The notes: generated by a model not told the origin, from the letters alone. A DNA stretch of 64,000 nt from Marinithermofilum abyssi (GCF_014641195.1 NZ_BMHQ01000010.1:100943-164942); one strand, 5' to 3'. Counted from the first letter of the stretch, positions 25,958 to 35,986 are shown. Translations and numbers: made by a program.

Positions 25958-27169
25958 TTGCCTCTGATACGCGGTAATCATCGTTTGCTGAAGAAAGTGA
26001 ACCAAACACAGGTGCTGGATATCATTCGCACATCCGGTCCTTTGTCCAAGGCGGAGCTGGCGAAACGGACCCGGCTCACTTTTGCCGCCGTTTCCAAAAT
26101 TGTCAAGGGACTAGAGGAAACCGGGATTATTGTTCCCATAGGCGAAGGAAAATCCAGCGGAGGACGCAAGCCGATCTTGTATCAGTTAAACCCGGATGCT
26201 TTTGTTGCGGCAGCTGTGGAACTTTCCGTGGAAGATGTGAAAATGGCTCTTTTGGATGTGCGTACCCGTGTCGTCGGCGAGATTCGTGTGCCGGCACCTC
26301 CGAACCGGGAGCCTTCGGATTATGTTGATACCATCGCCTCCTGCCTCAACAGGCTGTTGGAGGAGACAGGAGTGGAAAAAGACAAGATTCTTGGCATGGG
26401 GGTCTCTTCTCCCGGACCCGTCGATGCCGGGACCGGAGAAGTGTTTTATCCTCCGAACCTTCCCAAATGGGGCATCGTTCCCTTGAAGAGTCTGTTGGAA
26501 GAGTCGTTGGGCCTTGTGGTGAAGGTGGAAAAGGACGGGAACGTTTCCGCTTTGGGTGAACGCTGGCTCGGTGCGGGGAAAGACGTGGACAATCTGGTCT
26601 ATGTCCTCGTCGGCGAGGGGATCGGTGGCGGCATATTGATCAACGGTGCCTTGTACCGGGGAAGTTTGTTCGGTGCAGGAGAGATTGGACACGGCACGGT
26701 GGATATGAACGGTCCCCGCTGCAACTGCGGGAATACTGGCTGTCTGGAGGTGATGGCCTCCGGACTTGCAGTCGTCAAAAAGGTGAAGTCCGAGCTGGAG
26801 AAGGGAGAGACATCCTCTTTTTACGAACAACCTGAGAATCTTTCTTTTCCCATAGTGTTGAAAGCGCTTCAAGAAGGGGATGGTCTTACGCAACAGGCTT
26901 TTCGGGAAGCGGCTCAGATCCTGGGGATGGGAATCACGGGGGTTCTAAACTCCTTTAACCCGGAGCGGGTGATTATCGGGGGGAAGGTGCCCCGGGCCTT
27001 TCCGGAGATGGTCGATATTGCTGCTCAAACGGCCCGGGAACGCGTGATTTCCGTTTTCCGGGACAAGGTGTGTGTGGTGCCGGAAGAATTGGGGGAACGA
27101 TCCGCTCTTATCGGGGCTGCTGCCCTGGTGCTGGAGGAACTGTTCACACTGCGATGGATGAAATCCTAA
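25958..27169 (+). CDS. ROK family transcriptional regulator
   Basis: A 403-residue NagC/XylR-type repressor. The N-terminal helix-turn-helix covers LKKVNQTQVLDIIRTSGPLS and KAELAKRTRLTFAAVSKIVK. The ROK sugar-binding domain follows with EIGHGTVDMNGPRCNCGNTG, the zinc-binding CxCGxxGC signature. The TTG start at 25958 is only two bases after AAGGGGGCG, so the exact start is uncertain. It leads the manno-oligosaccharide operon and probably represses both it and the divergent manA operon through the inverted repeat upstream. Confidence 0.9.
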   Translation: MPLIRGNHRLLKKVNQTQVLDIIRTSGPLSKAELAKRTRLTFAAVSKIVKGLEETGIIVPIGEGKSSGGRKPILYQLNPDAFVAAAVELSVEDVKMALLDVRTRVVGEIRVPAPPNREPSDYVDTIASCLNRLLEETGVEKDKILGMGVSSPGPVDAGTGEVFYPPNLPKWGIVPLKSLLEESLGLVVKVEKDGNVSALGERWLGAGKDVDNLVYVLVGEGIGGGILINGALYRGSLFGAGEIGHGTVDMNGPRCNCGNTGCLEVMASGLAVVKKVKSELEKGETSSFYEQPENLSFPIVLKALQEGDGLTQQAFREAAQILGMGITGVLNSFNPERVIIGGKVPRAFPEMVDIAAQTARERVISVFRDKVCVVPEELGERSALIGAAALVLEELFTLRWMKS

Positions 27170-27184
27170 AAGGAGGGGATCCCT

Positions 27185-28483
27185 GTGAAAAAGGCGATGT
27201 TTCTGTGCATGTCGTTGCTGTTGATTCTCGTCCAGACGGCTTGCTCAAGCAGCGGAGACAGCGGGGGAAAGGTCGAGTTAACGTACTGGCCGGCGGCCAA
27301 CCCCGCGGAGGTGGAGTTTGCCAAGGAAGTGGTCAAGGAGTGGAACAAAAAACATCCGAATATCCAGGTAAAGATGGAACCGTTGCCCGCCAGCCGTTCG
27401 TCAGAGGAAGTCATCCTCACCTCGATTGCCGGCGGGACGACACCGGACATCACGTCCAACATCAATCCGGGAGCCCTGGGTCAATTTATCGAAGCCGGGG
27501 GCATGTTGCCGATCGATGAAATCGACGGCGCGATGGAGACCATTACGAAACGGACGCCCAAAGAAACGGTCGAAGCGTTCCGATCCAAAGACGGCCACCT
27601 GTACCAGATCCCTTGGAAAGGGAATCCGGTCATGGTGCTGTACAATAAAGAACATTTCAAAGAGGCAGGATTGGATCCGGAAAAGCCGGATATCAGTACC
27701 TATTCAAAATTTCTGAATGCTGCCAAAAAGCTGAAAAGGGATAAAAACGGGGATGGGAAACCGGATGTCTGGGCGATCAACCCCAATGTGGAGCAGACCT
27801 GGTGGCAGCGGTTCTTCGACTTCTATCCATGGTACCTGGCGGCCACCGACGGTCACACGCTCTTAAAGAACAACAAGGCGGCCTTCAATAATAAAGCTGG
27901 CGTGGAGACAGTGAAATTTTTCCGCTCGCTCTTCCAAGAAGGGATGGCACCCAAGTCCACCTTCAAAGAAAATTTGTTTGCCAAAGGGAAAGTCTCGATG
28001 ACCATTACCGGTCCCTTTGCTCTGGCTGATTTGAAAAAGCAGAATCCGGATATGAAGATCGGGGTGGCACCCATTCCGGTTCCCGATGGTCAGGAGGGGA
28101 AACGCTCCATCACTTACGGAGATCCCAAGAATATTGGGATTTTCAAATCAACGGAGCACCCCGAGGAAGCCTGGGAATTCGCCAAGTTTCTGATCAGCAA
28201 GGAAAACGATCGGAAGTTTTTGGAGATCACCCAGCAGATCCCCTTCCGTAAAGGGATCGATAAAGATCCTGCCACGAAGGAATTCTTCAAAAAAAATCCG
28301 GCGTTAGTGGAATTTGCCGAGCAAGCCCCCTACACCCGGGCCACGGATGACTCGGATAAACTGACGGATCTCTTTGAAGCTTTGTCCCTGGAATATCAAC
28401 AATCGGCGATAATGGGAAAAAAAGATCCCCGACAAGCAGTGTCCGAAGCTGAGAAAAAGGTGAATGAAATTCTGGCTAGGTAA
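27185..28483 (+). CDS. sugar ABC transporter substrate-binding lipoprotein
   Basis: A 432-residue extracellular solute-binding protein of the family that binds oligosaccharides. It has a lipoprotein signal peptide (KKAMFLCMSLLLILVQTAC) with lipobox VQTAC, so it is tethered to the membrane by Cys20. The mature part starts with a Ser/Gly linker and KVELTYWPAANPAEVEFAKE, typical of the group. GTG at 27185 follows AAAGGAGGGGATCC. Two permease genes follow; no ATPase gene is in this operon, so a shared MsmX-type ATPase is expected. Confidence 0.93.
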   Translation: MKKAMFLCMSLLLILVQTACSSSGDSGGKVELTYWPAANPAEVEFAKEVVKEWNKKHPNIQVKMEPLPASRSSEEVILTSIAGGTTPDITSNINPGALGQFIEAGGMLPIDEIDGAMETITKRTPKETVEAFRSKDGHLYQIPWKGNPVMVLYNKEHFKEAGLDPEKPDISTYSKFLNAAKKLKRDKNGDGKPDVWAINPNVEQTWWQRFFDFYPWYLAATDGHTLLKNNKAAFNNKAGVETVKFFRSLFQEGMAPKSTFKENLFAKGKVSMTITGPFALADLKKQNPDMKIGVAPIPVPDGQEGKRSITYGDPKNIGIFKSTEHPEEAWEFAKFLISKENDRKFLEITQQIPFRKGIDKDPATKEFFKKNPALVEFAEQAPYTRATDDSDKLTDLFEALSLEYQQSAIMGKKDPRQAVSEAEKKVNEILAR

Positions 28484-28542
28484 TGCGATGCGGGGCCGCT
28501 GGTCGCAGACGGGATTCTCGCCCGCCCTCACTGGAGGTGAAG

Positions 28543-29412
28543 ATGGTGAAACGAAACCATCGATCCGCTTATCTATTGATTCTGCCCTATCTGCTTTTCC
28601 TGGGGGTATTTCTGATCTACCCGATCTTGTTTTCCGTCTGGCTCACCTTTCACGACTGGAATATCGTGTCGACGGACATTCCCTTTGTGGGACTGGAAAA
28701 CTATAAACGACTGATGGAAGACGAGTTGTTCTTTACATCTCTCTGGAATACGGTCCGGTTCATTCTGATCAATATTCCGCTGCAGATCGTCCTGGCTCTG
28801 CTGTTGGCTGTCGCATTGAATCAGCCGATTAAAGGGAGGGGATTTTTCCGGGGGGCGTATTTTCTTCCCGTCGTTACCTCCGGCGTGGTCATCTCCTTCC
28901 TGTGGGCCTGGATGTTGTCCACCGACGGCGGCATTATCAACGAAGTGCTGGGGCGGATCGGCATCCCGCCCGTTCCCTGGTTGACTTCGGAAACCTGGGC
29001 GATTCCGTCACTGGCTTGGGTAGCTGCCTGGAAGAATCTCGGCTATTACGTGGTCATTTTTCTTGCCGGTCTGCAAGGCATTCCTAAAAACCTGTATGAG
29101 GCTGCCCGGATGGACGGTGCCAGCCCTGTGCAGAACTTTTTCCGTATCACCCTGCCTATGCTGAACCCGGCGATGTTGTTGGTCGTCATCCTCTCCACCA
29201 TCAACGGGTTTCAGCTGTTCACGGAACCCTTTATCATGACCGGAGGCGGACCTGCCAACAGTTCCCTTTCCGTCGTCATGTACATTTATAAAAACGCCTT
29301 TCAAAGCCTGGACATGGGTTATGCAGCCACGATCGGGCTGGTCCTAGCCTTGATCATCCTGACTGTTTCCTTGCTGCAGAAGCGCTTCCTGGAACGGGAT
29401 ACCTATTATTAA
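28543..29412 (+). CDS. sugar ABC transporter permease (MalF/UgpA type)
   Basis: A 289-residue permease with six membrane segments (SAYLLILPYLLFLGVFLIYP first) and the cytoplasmic EAA loop YEAARMDGASPVQNFFRITL that docks the ATPase. The frame extends upstream to 28483, but ATG 28543 has CTGGAGGTG at the right distance and yields the standard N-terminus. It pairs with the next permease. Confidence 0.94.
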   Translation: MVKRNHRSAYLLILPYLLFLGVFLIYPILFSVWLTFHDWNIVSTDIPFVGLENYKRLMEDELFFTSLWNTVRFILINIPLQIVLALLLAVALNQPIKGRGFFRGAYFLPVVTSGVVISFLWAWMLSTDGGIINEVLGRIGIPPVPWLTSETWAIPSLAWVAAWKNLGYYVVIFLAGLQGIPKNLYEAARMDGASPVQNFFRITLPMLNPAMLLVVILSTINGFQLFTEPFIMTGGGPANSSLSVVMYIYKNAFQSLDMGYAATIGLVLALIILTVSLLQKRFLERDTYY

Positions 29413-29431
29413 CGCCTAAGGGGGGAGGAGC

Positions 29432-30259
29432 ATGGACCGGATTTCGAGAGGGTTGAAGCGAATGACGATGTACCTCATTTTGATTGCAGGCGCCGTTTTG
29501 TTCATTTTTCCTTTTTACTGGATGGTGCTGGCGTCGATCAAAACCCCGGAGGAAGTGTTTGATCTCAGCCTGATCCCGTCAAAAGTGACCTGGGACAGCT
29601 ATGTGTATATGTTTGACCGCATTCCGGTGTGGGGTTCCCTCCTCAACAGCTTCATCTTTGCGGGGGGTGTCACCCTGATCACCCTCATCTTCACCTCCAT
29701 GGCGGGATATGCGTTGGCTCGGCTGGAGTTTCGGGGAAGAGACGTCTTGTTTTCCGTTATTCTGCTGACCATGATGATTCCCTTTCAGCTGCTGATGATC
29801 CCGTTGTACATCATTGTAGTGAAACTGGGATGGATGAACACCTATGCGGGATTGGTGCTCCCGGTGTCGGTCAATGCCTTGGGGATCTTCATCTTCCGAC
29901 AGTTTTTCCGGACCGTTCCCCAGGAGCTCATCGATGCAGCCCGAATCGACGGGGCGGGAGAGTTGAAGATTTTGTTCCGGATCATGCTGCCGTTGTCCAA
30001 ACCGGCTTGTGTCACCGTCGCGATCTTCACTTTTATGGGTCCCTGGAACGACCTGCTGTGGCCTTTGCTGGTGACGCGGGATCAGGAAATGATGCCGTTG
30101 GCGCAGGCCGCCACGCTGTTCGGGTTGGAAGGGCAAGGCGGTCAATGGGGCAGCATCATGGCGGTGACGACGATTCTGGCGGTGCCGGTGGTGGTGCTGT
30201 ATCTCTTCTTCCAACGGTATTTCATTGAGAGCGTCAGCAGCACCGGGATGAAAGGATAG
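29432..30259 (+). CDS. sugar ABC transporter permease (MalG/UgpE type)
   Basis: A 275-residue partner permease with six membrane segments (LILIAGAVLFIFPFYWMVLA first) and the EAA-type loop IDAARIDGAGELKILFRIML. GGGGGAGGAG precedes the ATG. Together with the preceding permease it forms the heterodimeric channel of the manno-oligosaccharide importer inferred from the neighbouring GH130 gene. Confidence 0.94.
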   Translation: MDRISRGLKRMTMYLILIAGAVLFIFPFYWMVLASIKTPEEVFDLSLIPSKVTWDSYVYMFDRIPVWGSLLNSFIFAGGVTLITLIFTSMAGYALARLEFRGRDVLFSVILLTMMIPFQLLMIPLYIIVVKLGWMNTYAGLVLPVSVNALGIFIFRQFFRTVPQELIDAARIDGAGELKILFRIMLPLSKPACVTVAIFTFMGPWNDLLWPLLVTRDQEMMPLAQAATLFGLEGQGGQWGSIMAVTTILAVPVVVLYLFFQRYFIESVSSTGMKG

Positions 30260-30283
30260 ACAGAAAGACGAGGAGGTCTGTGT

Positions 30284-31258
30284 ATGCAACTTCCGACAGG
30301 CCCGTGTATCGGTGTGGATCTGGGCGGGACAAAAATCGCCGTGGCCAGAGTGGAGCCGGACGGCACCCTCAGTCGGCGCTGCCGTATCGACACCCGGGTC
30401 ACCGACGGGCCGAAGGTGATTATCCAGCGAATGTGCAAAGAGATCCAGAAAGTGATGGGAACCGAAAGGGTAGCAGGAATCGGGGTGGCCGCACCGGGCC
30501 CTTTAAATGCCCGGACCGGAGTGATTCTGTCTCCGCCGAACTTGCCGGGCTGGGTGGACATCCCGTTGAGAGAGGAGCTGGAAAAGGCGTTCGGCCTCCC
30601 TGTCTGGATAGAGAATGATGCCAATGCCGCCGCATGGGGCGAATACATGAGAGGGGCGGGATCGGGCGCCGATCCGATGCTCTACATGACCATCAGCACG
30701 GGGATTGGTGGCGGAGTGGTGCTGAACGGACGGCTGTTTCGCGGAGCCGATACCTATGCCGGGGAGATCGGTCATACGACGGTTGATCCTTCGGGTCCGG
30801 TCTGCGGCTGCGGACGAAAAGGCTGCCTGGAAGTGATGGCCTCCGGGACAGCCCTGGCCCGTGCTGCCCGTGAGGCCGCCGAGCGGGGGAACTCCCTTCT
30901 GTCCGAATGGGCGGAGCAAAAGGGGACTCTCTTGACTGCGGAACATGTATTTTCCGCTCTCGACAAAGGGGATGAGGCTGCCGCTGCCATTGTGGAGCGC
31001 ACCGTGGAGTACCTGGCTATCGGTATATCCAATGTTGTTCATCTGTTCAATCCCCGAAGAGTCGTGCTTGGCGGCGGAGTGACCCGGTCGGGTGAATGGC
31101 TGTTCAATCCCCTGCGAGAACGGCTGGGGAAGTGGCTGATGTCGTCATTTTCCGGTACCTTTGATCTACGTCAAGCGGAACTGGGTGATGATGCAGGGGT
31201 GCTGGGCGCGGCTTCCCTTTGGGCGGAGAAAAGAGACACCTTCGAGACAACATCTTGA
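30284..31258 (+). CDS. ROK family sugar kinase
   Basis: A 324-residue cytoplasmic kinase. The phosphate-binding motif GVDLGGTKIAVARVEPDG lies at residues 10-27. The ROK signature GEIGHTTVDPSGPVCGCG then GCLEVMASG supplies the zinc cysteines, and WIENDANAAAWGEYMRG holds the catalytic Asp. Family members phosphorylate glucose, mannose, fructose or N-acetyl sugars. In this operon mannose released from oligosaccharides is the likely substrate, which manA could then process. No helix-turn-helix is present, unlike the regulator upstream. Confidence 0.9.
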   Translation: MQLPTGPCIGVDLGGTKIAVARVEPDGTLSRRCRIDTRVTDGPKVIIQRMCKEIQKVMGTERVAGIGVAAPGPLNARTGVILSPPNLPGWVDIPLREELEKAFGLPVWIENDANAAAWGEYMRGAGSGADPMLYMTISTGIGGGVVLNGRLFRGADTYAGEIGHTTVDPSGPVCGCGRKGCLEVMASGTALARAAREAAERGNSLLSEWAEQKGTLLTAEHVFSALDKGDEAAAAIVERTVEYLAIGISNVVHLFNPRRVVLGGGVTRSGEWLFNPLRERLGKWLMSSFSGTFDLRQAELGDDAGVLGAASLWAEKRDTFETTS

Positions 31259-31289
31259 AATTTCATACTTAAAACCGGGAGGAGATCCT

Positions 31290-32252
31290 ATGACCGCGAC
31301 GATGTTGCAATCCTTTCCCTTCGGGCAGTTTATCAAATGCGAAAAGAACCCGATTTTGTCCCCCAGAGGGGACGGCTGGGAGTCCAAAGATGTATTTAAC
31401 CCGGCAGCAGTGGTAAAAGACGACAAAGTTTACCTTTTATACCGGGCGGAAGACCACTCGGGACCAGGAGAATGGAATGGTTCTTCCCGGATCGGCCTGG
31501 CCGTCAGCGAAGACGGTATTCACTTCGAACGGTTCCCCGAGCCGGTGCTGGTTCCTACGGAACCTTATGAGCAGCCGGGAGGGTGCGAGGATCCGCGGGT
31601 GACGAAAATCGGGGATACCTATATCCTCACTTACACCGCTTTTGACGGGGATTGCGCCCGGATGTGTCTGGCCACTTCCAAGGATCTGGTGAATTGGGAA
31701 AAGCACGGAGTTGTCTTTCCCGGATGGAAAGGCGATCAGCCGAAGGAATGGTCTAAATCCGGCGCGATTCTCTCAGAGAAAATCAACGGGAAGTATGTGA
31801 TGTACTTCGGGGACAGTTCCATCTGGATCGCCTGGTCGGAGGACGGGATTCATTGGGAACCGGAGGAGGAACCGGTACTTCAAGTCCGTCCCGGATCTTT
31901 CGACAGCCTGCTGGTAGAACCCGGTCCCCAGCCCTTGTTGACACCGGAAGGAATTCTGCTGATCTATAACGGGGCTCGCAAGCTGAGCGAGACCGGAAAG
32001 AGCGGTTCCGGCAACATCCACCCGTCACCGGTCCGCTATGAAGCAGGGCAGGTTCTCTTTTCCCGGGAAAACCCCCGGCAGGTGCTCCGGCGGACGGATA
32101 CGCCCTTCTTTACTCCGGAATCCCGCGATGAAGTGGAGGGACAGGTGGACAACGTCGTCTTTCTGGAGGGGCTGACGGAGTTTCGCGGTGCGTGGTATCT
32201 GTATTACGGGATGGCCGATTCCAAGATCGGTACAGCGGTCTATCGGCCTTAA
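31290..32252 (+). CDS. GH130 family mannoside phosphorylase
   Basis: A 320-residue five-bladed beta-propeller enzyme that phosphorolyses beta-1,4-mannosides, releasing mannose-1-phosphate. Recognisable parts are CEKNPILSPRGDGWESKDVF with NPAAVVKDDKVYLLYRAEDH near residue 35, and PGGCEDPRVTKIGDTYILTY near residue 95, which carries the catalytic Asp region. The true start is ATG 31290 with GGGAGGAG at 31277-31284; the longer frame from 31161 overlaps the kinase gene. It is the last intact gene of the mannoside operon. Confidence 0.92.
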   Translation: MTATMLQSFPFGQFIKCEKNPILSPRGDGWESKDVFNPAAVVKDDKVYLLYRAEDHSGPGEWNGSSRIGLAVSEDGIHFERFPEPVLVPTEPYEQPGGCEDPRVTKIGDTYILTYTAFDGDCARMCLATSKDLVNWEKHGVVFPGWKGDQPKEWSKSGAILSEKINGKYVMYFGDSSIWIAWSEDGIHWEPEEEPVLQVRPGSFDSLLVEPGPQPLLTPEGILLIYNGARKLSETGKSGSGNIHPSPVRYEAGQVLFSRENPRQVLRRTDTPFFTPESRDEVEGQVDNVVFLEGLTEFRGAWYLYYGMADSKIGTAVYRP

Positions 32253-32267
32253 TAAGGAGGACCGCCG

Positions 32268-32330
32268 ATGAACTGGAGACGCATTAGGTGGCAGAGGTTT
32301 AAAGGAACGGAGGATATGGAAGAACTCTAG
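32268..32330 (+). pseudogene. orphaned 5' end of a secreted-protein gene
   Basis: A perfect AAGGAGG (32254-32260) precedes an ATG opening a 20-codon frame that begins MNWRRIRW and then runs out at TAG. The first eight residues would join naturally to TPERWVGGLGAGVLLAAGVL at 33886 to make an Arg-rich signal peptide. I infer it is the displaced start of the hydrolase gene at 33.9-35.6 kb. Confidence 0.55.
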
Positions 32331-32968
32331 CTCACCCTTTTTTTTTCCGAGTGAAGGTAAAGTTCATTGATAGTAACCGAGTAGTTCAACCCCTGATGGG
32401 TAAATTGAGCAGTATAGATTTTATGTTCCGTCAAATGTTCTTCGTCTGGCTTTTCAAGTTCCCAGTGGACTTCGATAGGTTTGCCGGCGATCGTAAGCGT
32501 CTTCGTGTGTTTGCTGTATGGTTTATAACCACTATTTGGGAAGTTATCCACTATGATTCTTCCATACTCTAAATCCTCCATTTTATTATTAATATATGGA
32601 TTTGGTTGGTTGTCATATACCATGATCAACTGGGTTCTAGTTTTAGATGGATTCGGCCACAGTGTCACATTAAGAAAGTCGGGATTAAAAAAGGTGGTAG
32701 GAACGAGCAATCTGTCTCGGTACGTTAATTGATCCAGCTTCTGCAAATCTTTAGCGTCCTCGCCTTTGAAGTCATCACGTTTATCTTTCGGTATGGTATG
32801 AATTAACCGTTCGTTGAGAGGGACATGGTCGTATTTTCCCGCGTGGAGGGGGGCACTGTCGTGTTTTCCTGAGCCCTGAGCAAAGGTCCAAACGACATAA
32901 GCCAACGTACCAACTAAAAGCGCCGAGACACTGAAAAAAACAACCCGACCTTTTGTCAAATGAACCAA
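32327..32968 (-). CDS. membrane-anchored protein of unknown function
   Basis: A 213-residue protein with one N-terminal membrane segment (VVFFSVSALLVGTLAYVVWT) followed by a short Gly/Ser/His-rich linker and an extracellular domain. The domain has no motif I recognise; VPTTFFNPDFLNVTLWPNPS and THQGLNYSVTINELYLHSEK suggest beta structure. It faces against its neighbours and lies inside the segment that separates the two parts of the broken hydrolase gene, so it may have arrived with that segment. Confidence 0.65.
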   Translation of the reverse strand: MVHLTKGRVVFFSVSALLVGTLAYVVWTFAQGSGKHDSAPLHAGKYDHVPLNERLIHTIPKDKRDDFKGEDAKDLQKLDQLTYRDRLLVPTTFFNPDFLNVTLWPNPSKTRTQLIMVYDNQPNPYINNKMEDLEYGRIIVDNFPNSGYKPYSKHTKTLTIAGKPIEVHWELEKPDEEHLTEHKIYTAQFTHQGLNYSVTINELYLHSEKKRVS

Positions 32969-33636
32969 TCCCTTCGTGCGGATTCTGTTTCCACCCTTCC
33001 CTTATTAATCAGGGGCTCACGTAGGTTCCCATTCTGCTTTGTTATTCGTAAGAATAAAGAAATTCTATCTACTTTAGCCTTGTTCCTGCTTCGCCATCGG
33101 AAGGAGCAGGGGCCCGGAAACGGGTCGCGACTTCTTGTTTCCTCGACAAATTTCACTTTTTATTCCAAACCAAACACCCCAGCGGACCAAATTCCTTTTG
33201 GTTCGCTGGGGTTTGTCATTAACCTCACTACCCTCATGGGTAGTTTTTTGATTCTACCCTACAGATATAGCTCAAATTCTTAATAGAATTCCCCTTCATT
33301 CCCTTTACATCATGAAAAAAATTCCTCAAAATAAGATCAAACTCCATGGACTTTTCACTTCTTCATATTTCCTCTTTTTTGCCCTTATTTTATGCTCTTC
33401 GTTTATTCCATTTCCCCTCGCGGTTCTATTGAAGGTCAACAAAGAAAGAGAGAATCGACCGCCGCGATGAGAGACTCCCGTCTCTCCCCTCCGCTGGATC
33501 GTCACGATCCTTCTGCGCCATTTCACACCCCACACTCTTCATCCCCAGTTGCCTCTAGCAAAACAGGCGACTACACGGGGAAATCCTACCGTTCTACCAT
33601 CTCGAACTTTAGCCAAACGAAAGGGAGTGACCTTAC
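32969..33636. other. intergenic region upstream of the chimeric hydrolase
   Basis: No gene seen. It contains a hairpin at 33176-33212, a perfect GAGAGAC/GTCTCTC hairpin at 33469-33486 and a ribosome-binding site AAAGGGAGTG just before 33637. Confidence 0.45.
33176..33212. terminator. inverted repeat, probable terminator
   Basis: ACCCCAGCGGACCAA pairs with TTGGTTCGCTGGGGT apart from one mismatch, around a short loop. T-rich flanks are modest on both strands, so direction is uncertain. Confidence 0.5.
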
Positions 33637-35727
33637 ATGAACCTCTACATGGGACCGCGTACCTACTACGCCAATGTGAACGTCAACCGCGGCCGCTTCC
33701 GTGGCCTGTCCGATGCCGACGAAATCCTGGTCGATCTGATTCAAAACCCCGGCCGCAAATATGCCGACGATATGAACGATGCCGATCTGGATCTGATTCA
33801 ACAGAAAAACGAAGCCGGCTTTTATGCCGTGGAATACGGTACCAAAGCGGAGTTTAGATCCGGTGCTGGTGCCGGTGCCGAGTGGACTCCCGAGCGCTGG
33901 GTCGGTGGTTTGGGTGCAGGTGTGTTGTTGGCGGCCGGAGTGCTGCCCGGATCGATGTCATCCTCAAGCGCGGCGGAAGAAACGAAATCTTCCCTTTACC
34001 AACGGACGGTGAACCTCGGTCACCTGAATCACCTCCAGGATGAGGTGAACGTGAACGGTGTGAAAATGGCCGTGACCCGCATTTATTCCGAATATCCCGA
34101 CTACGGTTGGGTGGGGGATGCCGATGAGGGAATCGCTTGTGTCGACGATACGGCTCGAGCCACAGTGGTATACCTTCAGCATTTTGAAGAGACGGGAGAT
34201 CGATCGAGTCTGGAACGGGCCCAAAAAGCCCTCAACTTTATCCTGTACATGCAGGCGGAAGACGGAGAATTTTACAACTTTGTATTCAAAGATTACAGCA
34301 TCAATCGAGAGGGGCCTACCAGTTATAAGTCGATGGGATGGTGGGCTGCCCGGGGGATGTGGGCGATGGGACACGGATACCGTGTCTTTCAAAAGGAGGA
34401 TCCTGCTTTTGCGGAGCGGCTGAGAAAACACTTTTTGCTGGCGAATGAGGCATTGCAGCGGAAGATCAACGCCAAATACGGGGATTACCGCTCCCTTCAC
34501 GGGGCAAAAGTACCGGCATGGATGGATGAATACGATGCCCTATCCAACGCTCTGCTGGGATTGACCGAATTTTACCGGGCGGAACCATTGCCGGTAGTGA
34601 AGGAATCCATGGTCAAATTAGGGGATGGTCTGTCCTGGTATCAGCTGGGTAGTTTTTCGCGTTATCCCTACCAGGCCCATATGGAATGGAGCGGATCCAT
34701 CCAACTGTGGCACGCCTGGGGAAGCACCCAGCCGATGGCTTTGGCCCGGGCAGGGCAGGTGCTGAAGCGAAAGGACTACATCCGTTCCGCACAGAAAGCC
34801 GCTGATGGGCTGTATGCTCACTTGCTCACTTCCGGTATGATCAAGGAGATGGCGCCTACACCCTCTTATTACGAGCAAATCGCATACGGAGCCAACCGGA
34901 TGGTTCAGGGGCTGCTCGCCGTCGGGGAGGCGACAGGCAATCGCAAATACGACCGGATGGCCGGACTGGCCGCCTCCTGGTTCTTTGGCAACAACTCAGC
35001 TGACTCCATCATGTATGATGTCGAAACGGGACGGGGATATGACGGAATAGTCGCTCCTGGTCAAATCAACCGGAACGCCGGGGCCGAATCGACCATCGAA
35101 GCGTTGATGGCGGTGCAGGCGGTTACATCGAACCCGGAGGCAGCGGCATGGATGCGTGCCAAACGGGTGAAACGGCACAGTTATCGTATTCTGGAGGCGG
35201 AGCAAGGGGAAACTGCGGCGGGAAAGCCGGAGATAATCAATCCAGAATCTTCTTGGAACGGTGAGGCACTGTACAGCGGCAAACTGGTGGAGATGAAGGA
35301 TGGAGATGCCCTCCGTTTTACTCTGGATTGGGGTGTCCACGAGGCGGTCCAGATCGAAGCCGCCTTTGAAAAGCAGACGGAAAGCGAAGGGGCCGGTGAG
35401 CTGGTAGTTACCGTTAACAATGAGACTGCGGTTAGGCATGACACCGGGGGCTCCCCGGACGAGGATTACCTGTGGAGGGATGTGTTGTCCCGCGCGGAGT
35501 TGAAGAAAGGGACAAATACGATTACAGTTACCTATCGAGGGAAAAAGCCGTTGATTCTAGACAATATTTTCATTCAACCAGTGAAAAGTTACACGGTGTA
35601 TCAATTGCCAAACCAAGAGATTGGACAGTCGAAAACTGCTTATTGGGACAGCATCCCTCAACGTATTTGCTACGTTGCTGTTCGTTATCGGGTCTTCGAT
35701 TTCCCTGTCAACGGCATTGGTCATTAG
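33637..35727 (+). pseudogene. chimeric ORF: unrelated 5' segment fused to a secreted alpha/alpha-barrel hydrolase and to an MFS scar
   Basis: The 696-codon frame is a composite. Residues 1 to about 80 (MNLYMGPRTYYANVNVNRGR, DADLDLIQQKNEAGFYAVEY) belong to another, unrecognised protein with its own ribosome-binding site. A signal-peptide core RWVGGLGAGVLLAAGVLPGS then sits internally near residues 88-107, where it cannot act normally. The main body (YPDYGWVGDADEGIACVDDT, PTSYKSMGWWAARGMWAMGH, YLQHFEETGDRSSLERAQKA) looks like a six-hairpin glycosidase or lyase, followed by a carbohydrate-binding-like beta domain. The last 40 codons read out of frame through an MFS gene. Expression is possible, but export of the hydrolase is doubtful. 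Confidence 0.6.
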
Positions 35728-35986
35728 CGCTTTGTTTGGTGTTTGTTTGGGGCTGTCCGCCCCGGTTCAGACAACCTTGCTTGCCAATAAATTTCGGCAG
35801 AATCGAGCGACTGCGATGGGGGTGTACAATTTTTTCCGCTATCTCGGGATGGCTGCAGGGCCGATGGTGGGGGCACTCCTCTATCCCCTCGGAAACCAGA
35901 TGGAATTCCTGTTTGCAGCTTTGGTCTTTGCCTTTACCGTGGTGTTCGCATCCGTCAGTTTTTCCTTGTCCGAAAGGAGTCTGTGA
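35612..35986 (+). pseudogene. C-terminal remnant of an MFS transporter
   Basis: In a different frame from the chimeric hydrolase, RLDSRKLLIGTASLNVFATL is followed by five to six MFS membrane segments including RATAMGVYNFFRYLGMAAGP and LFAALVFAFTVVFASVSF, ending at TGA 35984-35986. The N-terminal half is missing; the fragment starts where the hydrolase sequence is cut off. Confidence 0.85.
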
